Assembly (NCBI RefSeq): GCF_004117075.1
Contig: NZ_CP026721.1
Location: forward strand, 1,116,001 to 1,180,000
Direction of reading: 5' to 3'
DNA: 64,000 nucleotides
Origin: Fervidobacterium changbaicum
Lineage (GTDB): Bacteria > Thermotogota > Thermotogae > Thermotogales > Fervidobacteriaceae
A program made the translations under genes and the position numbers. This document shows positions 1-8,783 of the stretch, in pieces; the first letter of the stretch is position 1; each line of letters begins with the position of its first letter. A model generated the notes under the pieces. It was given only the letters and a program-made list of their open reading frames with translations. It was not told where the DNA came from and searched no databases.

Positions 1-54
1 ACTCCAAACTTTACAGTACGTTAGCAAGACTATTCACATGGCTCTTCAAACGTT

Positions 55-92
55 TAAAAATACCGGGCATCTCTGCCCGGTGCTGTTTTTTA
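55..92. terminator. Bidirectional Rho-independent terminator
   Basis: A 7-bp GC-rich stem (CCGGGCA / TGCCCGG, loop TCTC) has a T-run on its right side on the + strand and an A-run on its left side, so it can terminate in both directions. It closes the leftward secreted-protein gene that ends at 90 and perhaps a rightward gene ending left of the window. Confidence 0.75.
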
Positions 93-1142
93 TCTAGCAA
101 TTCTGCCTTGTTGATAGCCCATGCTCGTTCTGAATATGTATTGTAACAAGAGTCCATTTTGTGCATATTCATATGATGCGATTTTTACTCCTTGAATATA
201 CACTCCCGTCTGTATTCCGCCCATCTGTCCTTGACCTTCAACCATCCATCTAAGCCCTATTTCAGGTATGCTTAGTATTTCGCCTTTCAGTAACTGCGGA
301 TTTATGTAGTTTGGTCCTATTAAGTCCGTTCCCAATACCTTAGACCGAGAGCTTGTGTAGTTTGTGATAGCAGCGCTGTCGAATGAGTAGATTCCATCGG
401 AGACTTGTTTGTCGAAATTTATATTGACCTGAAAGTAGGTCATTATCATCCCCGTCATTCCTTCGATTATCGCGCCTTGGTAAGTGTAATTATTTCTGAG
501 AATTTCTTGCGAAAGTCGGGAAATTGGGAATTGGACATTCGTTATTTTTATCAAATCCAATTGTCCAACTGATGAGCTTGTACCGGAAGTGTTTTCAAGA
601 AAACCACTTGAAACCAATACTCCTTCTTTGCTGAGAGTATAGTTGTATCTGGTAAATCCGTAATAATCTCCGCTTGCGTAGGCAAAGTAAAAACCACCGT
701 CTGGTAAGTATCCTCCTTGGACTTCGACACCCACAGGTGAAACACGTGCGATTTGTGAGAGAAATTCAGCGAGCGATTCTAATTCAGCAAACTGGATTTG
801 TGCAATCTGTGAACTGAAATCGATGTTCCCTCGAAGGTCAAATGTGATACGCCATTGCAAACCAGCAACAAATCCGCTATTTTTATCAATACCTACCACT
901 ATTTTTACGTTATATCCTTGCGTGCTGTATGCATCTACCCCTTTTGTACCTGTTCCTACCTGCTCTTGATATACGAAAACCGTTCCCACTTTAACCCAGT
1001 CGGGCGGTTTTGGAAATCTACCGTAGGCTTTGTAGTATTCTTGGATATAGAGTGGTAGTGGTTCAACGCTCTGAGCAAGCAAGCTTACTGCGACAAATAG
1101 GAAAATCAAAAGTACCGATATTTTTGCGACCTTCCCTACCAT
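90..1142 (-). CDS. Secreted protein of unknown function
   Basis: A 350-residue protein that I do not recognise. It opens with a classical signal peptide: Lys at position 4, a hydrophobic core VLLIFLFVAVSLLA, then AQS as a likely cleavage site. The remainder is rich in Gly, Tyr, Gln and Ser and has the alternating pattern of beta-strands, so an exported beta-rich protein is likely. The start at 1142 is preferred over the longer frame (1184) because GGAGGTGGAGAGC precedes it and the signal peptide then begins at once. It lies downstream of dnaK on the same strand, but a terminator-like hairpin separates them, so it is probably a separate unit. Confidence 0.7.
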   Translation of the reverse strand: MVGKVAKISVLLIFLFVAVSLLAQSVEPLPLYIQEYYKAYGRFPKPPDWVKVGTVFVYQEQVGTGTKGVDAYSTQGYNVKIVVGIDKNSGFVAGLQWRITFDLRGNIDFSSQIAQIQFAELESLAEFLSQIARVSPVGVEVQGGYLPDGGFYFAYASGDYYGFTRYNYTLSKEGVLVSSGFLENTSGTSSSVGQLDLIKITNVQFPISRLSQEILRNNYTYQGAIIEGMTGMIMTYFQVNINFDKQVSDGIYSFDSAAITNYTSSRSKVLGTDLIGPNYINPQLLKGEILSIPEIGLRWMVEGQGQMGGIQTGVYIQGVKIASYEYAQNGLLLQYIFRTSMGYQQGRIAR

Positions 1143-1228
1143 GCTCTCCACCTCCACGTACTTCAAAGTGGCTCTTCTAATCATTTAGACCAAATTTTTC
1201 TGCGAACCGTTCTTTGGGAACATGAAAA

Positions 1229-1260
1229 AGATAAAAGCCAGTGGCTTTTGACCACTGGCT
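1229..1260 (-). terminator. Terminator of dnaK
   Basis: A 9-bp perfect stem (AGCCAGTGG / CCACTGGCT) at 1236-1260 is followed on the minus strand by TTTTATCTTTTT. It lies just after the dnaK stop codon. Confidence 0.85.
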
Positions 1261-1283
1261 CTGGAAAATGTTCAATTATTGAA

Positions 1284-3071
1284 TTATTGTTCGGTAGTAG
1301 TTCCACCCTGAGCTTGCTGTTTGTAGAGGTACTCGCCTATCTTCATGCTTTCTCTCTGCAAGTCGTCGAATAGTATCTTGACTTTTGCGATGTCATCTCT
1401 GTTGATTGCATCTTTCAAGTCTCTAATGATTTCTTCGAGTCTGTTCTTTGTATCTTCTGGTATCTTGTCACTGTTTTCTTTGAGCACTTTTTCAATGTGG
1501 TATGCAAGGTCGTCTGCTTTGTTCTTGAGTTCGACTTCTTCACGTTTTCTTCTGTCTTGTTCTTCGTACATCTGAGCTTCTCTAATCATTCTTTCGATTT
1601 CATCACTGCTGAGCTGGTGTCTACCTGTGACAACCATCGATTGTTCTTTACCAGTTCCGAGGTCTTTTGCAGAAACGTGCACTATACCATCTGCGTCGAT
1701 ATCGAATGTGACTTCGATTTGTGGTACTCCTCTCGGTGCTGGTGGAATGCCTACGAGTTGGAAGCTGCCAAGGAATATGTTGTCCCTTGCCATTGCACGT
1801 TCACCTTGGTAGACTCTGACTTCAACGCTTGTCTGTCCGTCTTCAGCTGTTGTGAATATCTTGCTCTTTTTAACTGGTATGGTCGTGTTCCTTGGAATTA
1901 TTGGCTCGAGCAATCCACCTTTGACTTCAACACCAAGTGTCAGCGGTGTAACGTCTACAAGCACAACGTCTTTGTCTTTTGCACCTTCTGTTCCAGCCAA
2001 AATGGCAGCCTGTATTGCAGCACCGATAGCAACTGCTTCGTCTGGGTTGACGCTCTTGTTCGGTTCTTTTCCGAAGATGTCCTTGATGAATTTCTGAACC
2101 ATTGGAACTCTTGTCATACCACCGACAAGGATGATTTCATCGATGTCTTGTGGTGATAGTTTCGCATCGCTAAGCGCCCTTTCTATTGGTTCTCTTGTCT
2201 TTTCAACGAGGTCTCTTGTGAGCGATTCGAACATAGCTCTTGTAAGTTTCATTTCAAGGTGCAACGGACCTTCAGCCGTTGCTGTGATGTATGGCAAGCT
2301 TATGTCCGTTTCAAGTTTTGTAGAAAGCTCAATCTTTGCTTTTTCCGCAGCGTCTCTGATTCTTTGTAATGCCTGCTTGTCGTTTCTCAGGTCTACTCCG
2401 TGCTGTTTTTTGAACTCGTCGATTATGTAGTCCATTATCCTCTGGTCGAAGTCGTCACCACCAAGGTGGTTGTTACCGCTTGTTGCGATAACCTGAATAA
2501 CACCTCCACCGATTTCCAGTATGGAAACGTCAAACGTACCTCCACCAAGGTCGTAGACAAGAACTTTTCTTTCGCCTTCCATCTTGTCAAGACCATATGC
2601 AAGTGCAGCAGCCGTTGGTTCGTTGATGATTCTGAGCACTTCCAGTCCAGCTATGATACCAGCCTCTTTTGTAGCTTGTCGCTGAGCGTCGTTGAAGTAA
2701 GCTGGACAAGTAATAACTGCCTTTTTAATTTCACCACCGAGGTACTCTTCTGCGTCTTTTTTGAGCTTTTTGAGTATGAGCGCACTGATTTCTTGTGGAG
2801 TGTACTCTTTGTCATCGATCCTCACCTTGTAGTCTGAACCCATCTTTCTTTTGATAGATTTTATAGTCCTGTCCGAGTTCAAAATGAGCTGACGTTTCGC
2901 AGGTTCACCGACAAGAATCTCTCCAGTTTTCGTAAACGAGACTATAGATGGTGTTGTTCTGCTACCTTCTGCGTTTGGAATGACCTCAACGGTTCCATCC
3001 GGTTTCATCCACGCAATGACCGAGTTGGTCGTTCCAAGGTCAATTCCAACAACAAACTCCTTCTTTGCCAT
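1284..3071 (-). CDS. dnaK: Chaperone protein DnaK (Hsp70)
   Basis: This 595-residue Hsp70 is a cytosolic ATP-driven folding chaperone. The N-terminal ATPase carries the phosphate-1 motif GIDLGTTNS near residue 10, the phosphate-2 motif [11 protein letters not shown] and the adenosine motif [10 protein letters not shown]. The substrate-binding domain begins after [11 protein letters not shown], and the lid ends in a short Gln/Gly-rich tail ([11 protein letters not shown]). The length is normal for a bacterial DnaK. The start has GGAGGTGGATAT upstream. grpE and dnaJ are not adjacent here, and the gene is followed by its own terminator. A CIRCE operator overlaps the promoter, so HrcA heat-shock repression is expected. 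Confidence 0.98.
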   Translation of the reverse strand: MAKKEFVVGIDLGTTNSVIAWMKPDGTVEVIPNAEGSRTTPSIVSFTKTGEILVGEPAKRQLILNSDRTIKSIKRKMGSDYKVRIDDKEYTPQEISALILKKLKKDAEEYLGGEIKKAVITCPAYFNDAQRQATKEAGIIAGLEVLRIINEPTAAALAYGLDKMEGERKVLVYDLGGGTFDVSILEIGGGVIQVIATSGNNHLGGDDFDQRIMDYIIDEFKKQHGVDLRNDKQALQRIRDAAEKAKIELSTKLETDISLPYITATAEGPLHLEMKLTRAMFESLTRDLVEKTREPIERALSDAKLSPQDIDEIILVGGMTRVPMVQKFIKDIFGKEPNKSVNPDEAVAIGAAIQAAILAGTEGAKDKDVVLVDVTPLTLGVEVKGGLLEPIIPRNTTIPVKKSKIFTTAEDGQTSVEVRVYQGERAMARDNIFLGSFQLVGIPPAPRGVPQIEVTFDIDADGIVHVSAKDLGTGKEQSMVVTGRHQLSSDEIERMIREAQMYEEQDRRKREEVELKNKADDLAYHIEKVLKENSDKIPEDTKNRLEEIIRDLKDAINRDDIAKVKILFDDLQRESMKIGEYLYKQQAQGGTTTEQ

Positions 3072-3119
3072 ATATATCCACCTCCGTTATATTTTTGTTT
3101 TCTTTTGCTTGGCAGTTAT

Positions 3120-3157
3120 ATTCTACCAGATTAGCACTCTTTTGTCAAGAGTGATAA
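3120..3157 (-). promoter_or_regulatory. dnaK promoter overlapped by a CIRCE operator
   Basis: On the minus strand TTGACA (3143-3148), a 17-bp spacer and TAGAAT (3120-3125) form a near-consensus sigma-A promoter. The sequence TTAGCACTC, nine bases, GAGTGATAA at 3131-3157 matches the CIRCE consensus with one mismatch in the second arm. CIRCE is the known HrcA operator. Here it covers the -35 box and most of the spacer, so bound HrcA should block polymerase directly. Confidence 0.92.
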
Positions 3158-3229
3158 TTGAAATTTTTAAAAAATTCGTCCTGGGAATTTGGACGGTGTA
3201 AGTCGTTTGTACCTTTATTAATTAGGCGA

Positions 3230-3994
3230 TCAGCCTATGTAGAACACTTTGTCTATTCGGTTTAGCCAACCGTTTAGATATCTTGGATTTTTGATGCCAA
3301 GCTGTTTGGCATGTTGTCGAAAGGCAAGTCTGAGCTGTTCAATTACCTGTGGGAACTCGGGATCGGAATCTCGTAGGATGATGAGTTTGCTTTTTGGTAC
3401 TATAGAATAAGCAATGGAAAAGGCTTTGTTGCCAAAGAGAACACACATGTGCATGAGAGCAACCTGGAGTCTAACACTATGGTACTCATATAGTTTGTTT
3501 GGAACATAGTAGCGAACGTAAAGGATGTTGAAGGCGTCTTTCCTTGTAACTCTGAAGACGTCTATATCTGGGTTGTGCTTTGAAGAAATCCCATACTTTG
3601 TAAAACCACCCAGCTCATCAAAAGTGAGTTCGTCTCCTTCGTAGTCAACCACACTGTAGATTACGTATTCGACTGTTCTATCTCTTGCCAGTGCTTGTTT
3701 TATCCTTTCCAACTCTTCATGCATTTGGTTGTACCGTTCAAGTATTGTTGATGTGTCGTCTTGAATATCAGTTTCAAAATCAGTCTTGCTAGAAACAACG
3801 CTTTCTTCGGTTTCTTCAGAGGGACTTTCTGTTGATGAAATATACAGTGCAGCAGTGGCAAGCTCAGTAGGTTCGGCTTGGGCTTGCGAGGATTCGTTGT
3901 TTAGGAAGATTAAAATAATTGAAAAGATGATAATTAGGCTTCCTGTGATTATTGCATAAAAAAGGATATTTTCAAGCTTTTTGGAATCGCCCAC
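3230..3994 (-). CDS. Membrane-anchored GH108-like N-acetylmuramidase
   Basis: This is a 254-residue protein with one transmembrane segment (about 9-31), an acidic Ser/Thr-rich linker (35-85) and a C-terminal domain. That domain matches the glycosyl hydrolase 108 pattern: a Glu in 'DYEGDEL' (E119) where the family has the catalytic Glu of 'EGGY', then GGFTKYGIS (129-137), 'TRKDAFNILYVRYY' (150-163) and the terminal GWLNRID (242-248). The family cleaves peptidoglycan glycan strands, and this protein would act outside the cytoplasmic membrane. The GTG start at 3994 has GGAGGTTAAAGA upstream. Family membership rests on motifs read by eye; the domain is divergent, so activity is uncertain. Confidence 0.6.
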   Translation of the reverse strand: MGDSKKLENILFYAIITGSLIIIFSIILIFLNNESSQAQAEPTELATAALYISSTESPSEETEESVVSSKTDFETDIQDDTSTILERYNQMHEELERIKQALARDRTVEYVIYSVVDYEGDELTFDELGGFTKYGISSKHNPDIDVFRVTRKDAFNILYVRYYVPNKLYEYHSVRLQVALMHMCVLFGNKAFSIAYSIVPKSKLIILRDSDPEFPQVIEQLRLAFRQHAKQLGIKNPRYLNGWLNRIDKVFYIG

Positions 3995-4164
3995 TCTTTA
4001 ACCTCCGAACATGCACAATTTGGAGTTTTTCAGTATTTAAGATTATACCATAACACGCAATGTTGGAAAAAACTGAACGATTCTTCCTCACACAAGGTCA
4101 AAAGTTATATAGGGCCACGTGGAGCAGCCATGTGACCCAAAAAACTACGAAAGAAGGCGATAGT

Positions 4165-5412
4165 ATGTTGAACCGTGGCAAGTTTAAGGTTGTTTTTGGA
4201 GTTTTAGCTATTATTTTCGCTGTTGTCTTGGTGTTCTTTTCTTGTGTTCCTGTTACCCCGCCTTCTGCTTCCAAAGAGGTGGTCATCCAGACATCAAGGC
4301 ACGGGCATATTACAAATGCGCACCTTGTGTATGCAAGAGATGGGTTAACAGGGACATGGACGAAGTTGACGGGAACGAACGGTGTCTACAAGTTCACCGT
4401 GAACGATCCAAAAGGTATCTATTCCATAGCTGTTGCAGAACCTGAGTTTGGCTATTCAGAAAAGACGGTCTACTTATTTCATGCAAAGCTCAGTGAGACT
4501 AACTTTATCCCCGTGGATGTTGGAAATCCAACTGATGAAGACGCTGCTACGTTGACCATTAACGTACCAGCTCAATATTCAGGAAAGCAACTGAGCGTGT
4601 TCTTTTCACATGAACACAGATTTCCCGAAGTAGAAGATGGAAAAGCAGTAGCTTTCGGATTGCCAAAAGCAAAAGGTGATTTAGTGATTTTTGTGGGTAG
4701 TCCGTGGAGTGATGAAGGTATAGAAAAAGTAGCGATCAAACGCAGTTTCATGCTTGATTCGGATAAGAGTTTGGATATTACGGAAGCTGACTTGAAAGTT
4801 ATTGAACCTTTAGAACCTTTTGAAGGTATTTTTACGGACTGGCTCATCGGCGGAAATTGTTATGTTTTTGGTGGATACAAGATACCAAGTTCGTTGAAGA
4901 GCGATAAAGATCTGTATGTCTTCAGCTATACTGATTATTCAGTGAAGCGTTTTTCTTATTCTGAATACAGAAAAGACTTCCCAACAACTACACCGTTCGC
5001 AACAAGTTCCATTAATCCTGCGAATTATCCTACCACTCCTTTTAGTACTTCAACTACATCTAACAGTGTGAAAGTCACTGTTAGTCCTTACTCCCCCGGA
5101 ATTAGCGGAATAGACACGATTTTGTACAGTTTCATGCTTTATTCATACACTGGTGTCAATGAAGGGGGCTGGCCTAACAGGGATGTAACGTATGTTGTAG
5201 ATTTATCAAGTGGATATCTTGCCGAACTCACAAATAACGAGTATACATTACCTATCATAGGCGGCGATTTTGCAGAGTTTGATATCGATTTAGCTAAAAG
5301 TATAATTGTTGATGAGTCATTTTACCTTCCTAATTACATTGCTTCGAACAAAACATTGAAAGACTATTTCATTCCAGTTGACGGATTGAAGGTACTGGAG
5401 AAATTTAGGTAA
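4165..5412 (+). CDS. Putative lipoprotein of unknown function
   Basis: A 415-residue protein with an N-terminal hydrophobic segment ending in VFFSC (Cys about residue 27), which resembles a lipobox, followed by a Pro/Ser-rich linker. It is therefore probably a lipid-anchored exported protein. The body looks beta-rich and has no motif I can name. A Thr/Ser/Pro-rich stretch around residues 270-305 looks like a flexible linker. The start at 4165 is chosen over the longer frame (4060) because GAAGGCGATAGT precedes it and the signal sequence follows directly. It is a single gene transcribed away from the GH108-like gene and ends at a strong terminator. Confidence 0.65.
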   Translation: MLNRGKFKVVFGVLAIIFAVVLVFFSCVPVTPPSASKEVVIQTSRHGHITNAHLVYARDGLTGTWTKLTGTNGVYKFTVNDPKGIYSIAVAEPEFGYSEKTVYLFHAKLSETNFIPVDVGNPTDEDAATLTINVPAQYSGKQLSVFFSHEHRFPEVEDGKAVAFGLPKAKGDLVIFVGSPWSDEGIEKVAIKRSFMLDSDKSLDITEADLKVIEPLEPFEGIFTDWLIGGNCYVFGGYKIPSSLKSDKDLYVFSYTDYSVKRFSYSEYRKDFPTTTPFATSSINPANYPTTPFSTSTTSNSVKVTVSPYSPGISGIDTILYSFMLYSYTGVNEGGWPNRDVTYVVDLSSGYLAELTNNEYTLPIIGGDFAEFDIDLAKSIIVDESFYLPNYIASNKTLKDYFIPVDGLKVLEKFR

Positions 5413-5423
5413 TAATCAAAGAA

Positions 5424-5460
5424 AAGCGGCATCGCCCAACGATGCCGCTTGCTTGTTTTT
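5424..5460. terminator. Bidirectional terminator between convergent genes
   Basis: An 11-bp perfect stem (AAGCGGCATCG / CGATGCCGCTT, 5424-5450) has a T-rich tail on the + strand and TTTTCTTT on the minus strand. It separates the rightward lipoprotein gene from the leftward aminotransferase operon. Confidence 0.9.
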
Positions 5461-5463
5461 ATC

Positions 5464-6663
5464 TTATTTTCTTGAATTATACGCCTTTATCCCTTCTCCA
5501 AGTATTCTTACAGCGTCTGCAAGTTTTTCTGCTTCAAGTACGTAAGCTATCCTTATCTCGCTCATTCCAGCTCCAGGTGTTGCGTAGAATCCGCTGAGTG
5601 GTGAAACCATGGTGGTTTTGCCGTCCACGTTGAATTCTTTTAGCATCCAGATGATGAAGTCCTCGGCGTTATCTACGGGAAGTTTTGCAGACAGGTAAAA
5701 CGCACCTTCTGGTTTGTGGACTACGACACCGGGGATTTCTTTCATAGCTTCGTAGGTTGCATCTCTTCTTTTTTGGTATTCATCGCGCACTGAGTCGGTA
5801 TAATCTTCTCCGAGCGTGAGCAAGCCTATGGCTCCAAACTGCGTTGTTTCCGCTGGGCAAAGTCTTGCTTGAGCAAATTTGAGTGCGTTTTTGTAGAATT
5901 CTTTGTTTTTGGTGACAAACGTTCCTATTCTTGCACCACATGCACTGTAGCGCTTGGATATGCTGTCAACCATTATTACTTGTTCTTCGATACCTTCGAA
6001 ATGGAATATCGATACGTGCTTTCTGCCATCGAATGTGAATTCTCTGTAGACTTCGTCGGAGATTATAACCAGCCCGTGTTTTTTTGCAAATTCAACGATT
6101 GTTTTCATTTCTTCGTACGTGTATACGGTCCCTGTTGGATTGGACGGGTTTGAAAAGAGTATGGCTTTTGTTTTCGGGCTGACGACTTTTTCAAATTCGC
6201 TCAGTGGTGGAAGTCTGTAACCGTCTTCTGGATGAGCTGTGACAGGAACGAGTTTGACGTTTAAATAGGATGCAAAGCCGAGGTAGTTCGCGTAAAATGG
6301 TTCGATGGTTATAACCTCATCACCCGGGTCACATACAACACCGAGGGCAAACATTATAGCTTCACTTCCGCCGTTGGTAACCATTATCTCATCTGGTGTG
6401 ACGTGTATATTGTGCCTTGCGTAATATTTTGAGAATGCTTCTCTTAATTCCAGCAAGCCTTGCGAATGAGTGTACGCCACAACTTCGGGTTTGTATTTTT
6501 CTATGTACTCATACCAAACCTTCGGGGTTTTAATGTCCGGCTGGCCGATGTTTAGATAATAAATCTGGATACCCCTCTTCTTCGCCTCATCGGCGTACGG
6601 TACTAATCTTCTTATCGGACTTGCTGGGGTCTCTATTGCCCTTTTTGATATCTTAGAAACCAT
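5464..6663 (-). CDS. PLP-dependent aminotransferase, class I/II (aspartate aminotransferase-like)
   Basis: A 399-residue fold-type I aminotransferase, the usual length for this group. Recognisable features are the N-terminal substrate segment (LNIGQPDIKTP), the 'TNGGSEA' cofactor-phosphate loop, 'SNPSNPTG', 'ISDEVYREF' with the Asp that contacts the pyridine nitrogen, and 'DSISKRYSACGARIG' with the Schiff-base Lys. The Arg that binds the substrate carboxylate is in 'EIRIAYV'. It should transfer amino groups between amino acids and 2-oxo acids in the cytosol. The exact substrate (Asp, Ala or aromatic) cannot be read from sequence. AAGGAGGAATTTGGC precedes the start. It is the last gene of the psuG operon, 25 bp after yigZ. 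Confidence 0.9.
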   Translation of the reverse strand: MVSKISKRAIETPASPIRRLVPYADEAKKRGIQIYYLNIGQPDIKTPKVWYEYIEKYKPEVVAYTHSQGLLELREAFSKYYARHNIHVTPDEIMVTNGGSEAIMFALGVVCDPGDEVITIEPFYANYLGFASYLNVKLVPVTAHPEDGYRLPPLSEFEKVVSPKTKAILFSNPSNPTGTVYTYEEMKTIVEFAKKHGLVIISDEVYREFTFDGRKHVSIFHFEGIEEQVIMVDSISKRYSACGARIGTFVTKNKEFYKNALKFAQARLCPAETTQFGAIGLLTLGEDYTDSVRDEYQKRRDATYEAMKEIPGVVVHKPEGAFYLSAKLPVDNAEDFIIWMLKEFNVDGKTTMVSPLSGFYATPGAGMSEIRIAYVLEAEKLADAVRILGEGIKAYNSRK

Positions 6664-6688
6664 GCCAAATTCCTCCTTGTATTTGCTG

Positions 6689-7291
6689 TTATATATATAC
6701 TAATTCATTACTTAGAACTTCTGGCATGTCCAGTGGCTCAGAGTGAAGCAGTTCAATTAAAGCATATTCTTCGGTATACGAAATATCAAGTATGGTAACC
6801 CCTATATAGCTCAGTTGTTGCATTCTTTTGCCGTACGAAAGGAAATCAATCTTTAGTTTTTGCTTGTATGCTCTTTTTTTCTCATGTATACGTCCCTCAT
6901 TGTGCGCTCGCTCGATAGCCATTTCCACCGCTTTTGAATACGCATCTATGAGTCCTCTAACACCAAGCTTCACTCCACCGAAATACCTCGTCACTACGAC
7001 TGCCACGTTGAGCAGTTGGTGTTTCCGAAGTGTGTTTAACATCGGTAGACCTGCAGTTCCAGAAGGCTCACCAGCATCTGAGGAAAATTCGATGATGCTA
7101 CCGCTCGAAAGTACCCTGTAAGCTGGGCAATTGTGCGTTGCATCTGGGTATTTTTTGTTCATCTCACTGATGAACGATTTTGCCTCTTCTTCCGATTGAA
7201 CCTCACAAATAGTAGCGATAAATATTGAACGCTCTATATTTATCTTGGCCTCAATTATTCCTTTAACAGTTTTGAATCTATCAAGCTCCAT
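6689..7291 (-). CDS. YigZ/IMPACT family protein
   Basis: A 200-residue member of the UPF0029/IMPACT family. The signature block is clear: 'RSIFIATICEVQSEEEA', 'YPDATHNCPAYRV', 'SDAGEPSGTAGLPMLNTL' and 'VVVTRYFGGVKLGVRGLIDAYSKAV'. The C-terminal ferredoxin-like DUF1949 half is present but less conserved. The family is linked to translation and nutrient-stress control in eukaryotes (IMPACT); the bacterial role is unclear. The gene overlaps the 3' end of the phosphoesterase gene by 37 bp, so translational coupling within the operon is likely. Confidence 0.88.
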   Translation of the reverse strand: MELDRFKTVKGIIEAKINIERSIFIATICEVQSEEEAKSFISEMNKKYPDATHNCPAYRVLSSGSIIEFSSDAGEPSGTAGLPMLNTLRKHQLLNVAVVVTRYFGGVKLGVRGLIDAYSKAVEMAIERAHNEGRIHEKKRAYKQKLKIDFLSYGKRMQQLSYIGVTILDISYTEEYALIELLHSEPLDMPEVLSNELVYI

Positions 7292-7854
7292 TTTGATTCC
7301 ATATACACCTGCCCGGTATCAAGGTTATAGAACTTCGCAGCTAAGTTGTTATTATCGATTTCAAGAACAAGAACGCTCCTTGGAGAGTTATTCTTTGGTA
7401 GGGAAGTGCTGCCTGGGTTTAGAACGTATTTACCGTTTATTTCTTCTACCTTCGAGACGTGCGTGTGGCCATGGATGATGAACTGAGCATGGCTATTTTT
7501 TGTAAATTCCGCAATATCGTTTTCTTCAAAAAGCTCGCCGTGGACAAGTATGAATAAGAAATCGCCAAAAGATTCCATAGATATCCTGGGCATCTCTGGT
7601 ATTTCGAGCACTTTCAAATCGATATCTGCATCGCAGTTCCCTCGTATGTAGTTGATTTTGTATTTCCTGAGTTTGTCAACCAATTCTTTGGGGTTGTATC
7701 CCTCTGGAAGAGGGTTCCTTGGGCCATGGTAGAGTATGTCACCCAAATGGAAGATGCTTGTGAATGAAGTTAGATCGAATAATTTCTCTATTTCTTCCCA
7801 AGCCTTCACCGACCCGTGCGTGTCACTTACTATCAACACTTTCATCCGTTCCAT
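7255..7854 (-). CDS. YfcE/MJ0936-type metallophosphoesterase
   Basis: A 199-residue calcineurin-like phosphoesterase. The metal-binding motifs occur in order: 'SDTHGS' (D and H near residue 10), 'FHLGDILYHG', 'IRGNCDAD', 'LVHGE' and 'IHGHTHVSKVEEINGKYVLNPGS'. This is the YfcE/MJ0936 arrangement; characterised members hydrolyse phosphodiesters in a Mn2+- or Ni2+-dependent way, with unknown physiological substrates. The start at 7854 is supported by AGGAGGATGGAAGC. An internal Met at residue 4 (MKVLIV) is possible but has no better ribosome site. It sits between rpoN and yigZ in the operon. Confidence 0.9.
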   Translation of the reverse strand: MERMKVLIVSDTHGSVKAWEEIEKLFDLTSFTSIFHLGDILYHGPRNPLPEGYNPKELVDKLRKYKINYIRGNCDADIDLKVLEIPEMPRISMESFGDFLFILVHGELFEENDIAEFTKNSHAQFIIHGHTHVSKVEEINGKYVLNPGSTSLPKNNSPRSVLVLEIDNNNLAAKFYNLDTGQVYMESKWSLIDSKLLKE

Positions 7855-7892
7855 GCTTCCATCCTCCTGATTCGTGTGCGTTTTTCTTTTCG

Positions 7893-8783
7893 CTATTTGA
7901 TTTGTCTTCCTTTTTGGCTTTCGATTATTTTTCTGTACTTATTTACCGTTCTGCGCGATATTTGTATGCCTGCCGATTTGAGAACGAGTGTGATATGAAA
8001 ATCTGTAAGATTGTCGTCCATATTGAGGAGTTTTTCAATCTCCTGCAGGACGATCTTTTTATTGATTGTTCTTCCAAAGAAGAACCTCAGCGGAAGTATC
8101 CCAAATGGGGTGCTGACGTACTTATTCCTTACTGCCCTGCTTACAGTTGAAACGTGCAATCCGAGAAGTCTTGCCATGTATCTCATGGTGAAGACCTGTG
8201 GATATTTCCTGTAACCCCTTAGGAAATACTCGTTCACCTTCCGTATTTCTTCGCAAATCTTTGCGATGGTCTCTTCTCTCATATGCAATGCTTTAGCTAT
8301 TATCGGATCTCTCACGTCTATTTTCCTTACCTCAACCTTCTCAGGAGTCATTATCACATCGGGCTCGATGTACGCTTGATCTTCGTTAAATGTATGTTGG
8401 GCAATTTCTTCAGAGAATTCTGTGAGAATCAGCTCAACCATTTTTTGAGCATGCAGAAGGTCTATCGAAAATTTTTCGGTTAGTTCTTCTGGTGTTATCC
8501 TTAACTTCCCCGTACTGTCAATGTTGTAGATTATGTATTCAGCTATTTGTTCTTCTTGATCAGACAATCCAAGGTATGGCAACAACTTAACTAAGACCTC
8601 GTGCAGGTCTTCCGCATGTGGGTGATATGTATCATCCAATTCCACCACAGGTAGATACTTTTCGCGCAATACATGGTAAGGTGCCTCGAGTATGTTGAGA
8701 TAGAGTTTTTCTGTTCTTGTGAGTAAAAGCTTCTGTTCTAACCTTGGACCTTGAGATTGACTATTTCTTTTGCTATCTGGCAT
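7893..8783 (-). CDS. rpoN: RNA polymerase sigma-54 factor, short form
   Basis: Sigma-54 directs polymerase to -24/-12 promoters and needs an AAA+ activator. This 296-residue copy is clearly shorter than the usual 400-480. The activator-interacting N-terminus is reduced to 'QKLLLTRTEKLYLNILEAP', without the Gln-rich run. The core-binding region follows (about 45-150). The DNA-binding part is complete: an HTH 'LGLHVSTVSRAVRNKYVSTPFG' near residues 205-225 and the RpoN box SRRTVNKYRK at about 276-285, close to the consensus ARRTVAKYRE. The ATG at 8783 has GTGAGGTTAGC upstream and lies inside psuG (46-bp overlap), so translation is probably coupled. No sigma-54 activator lies in this window. Confidence 0.9.
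   Translation of the reverse strand: MPDSKRNSQSQGPRLEQKLLLTRTEKLYLNILEAPYHVLREKYLPVVELDDTYHPHAEDLHEVLVKLLPYLGLSDQEEQIAEYIIYNIDSTGKLRITPEELTEKFSIDLLHAQKMVELILTEFSEEIAQHTFNEDQAYIEPDVIMTPEKVEVRKIDVRDPIIAKALHMREETIAKICEEIRKVNEYFLRGYRKYPQVFTMRYMARLLGLHVSTVSRAVRNKYVSTPFGILPLRFFFGRTINKKIVLQEIEKLLNMDDNLTDFHITLVLKSAGIQISRRTVNKYRKIIESQKGRQIK

Noticed and set aside
1345-2837. Several rightward open frames opposite dnaK, up to 219 codons
   Set aside because: They are antisense shadows of the dnaK frame, with Ser/Phe/Cys-rich composition and no ribosome site.
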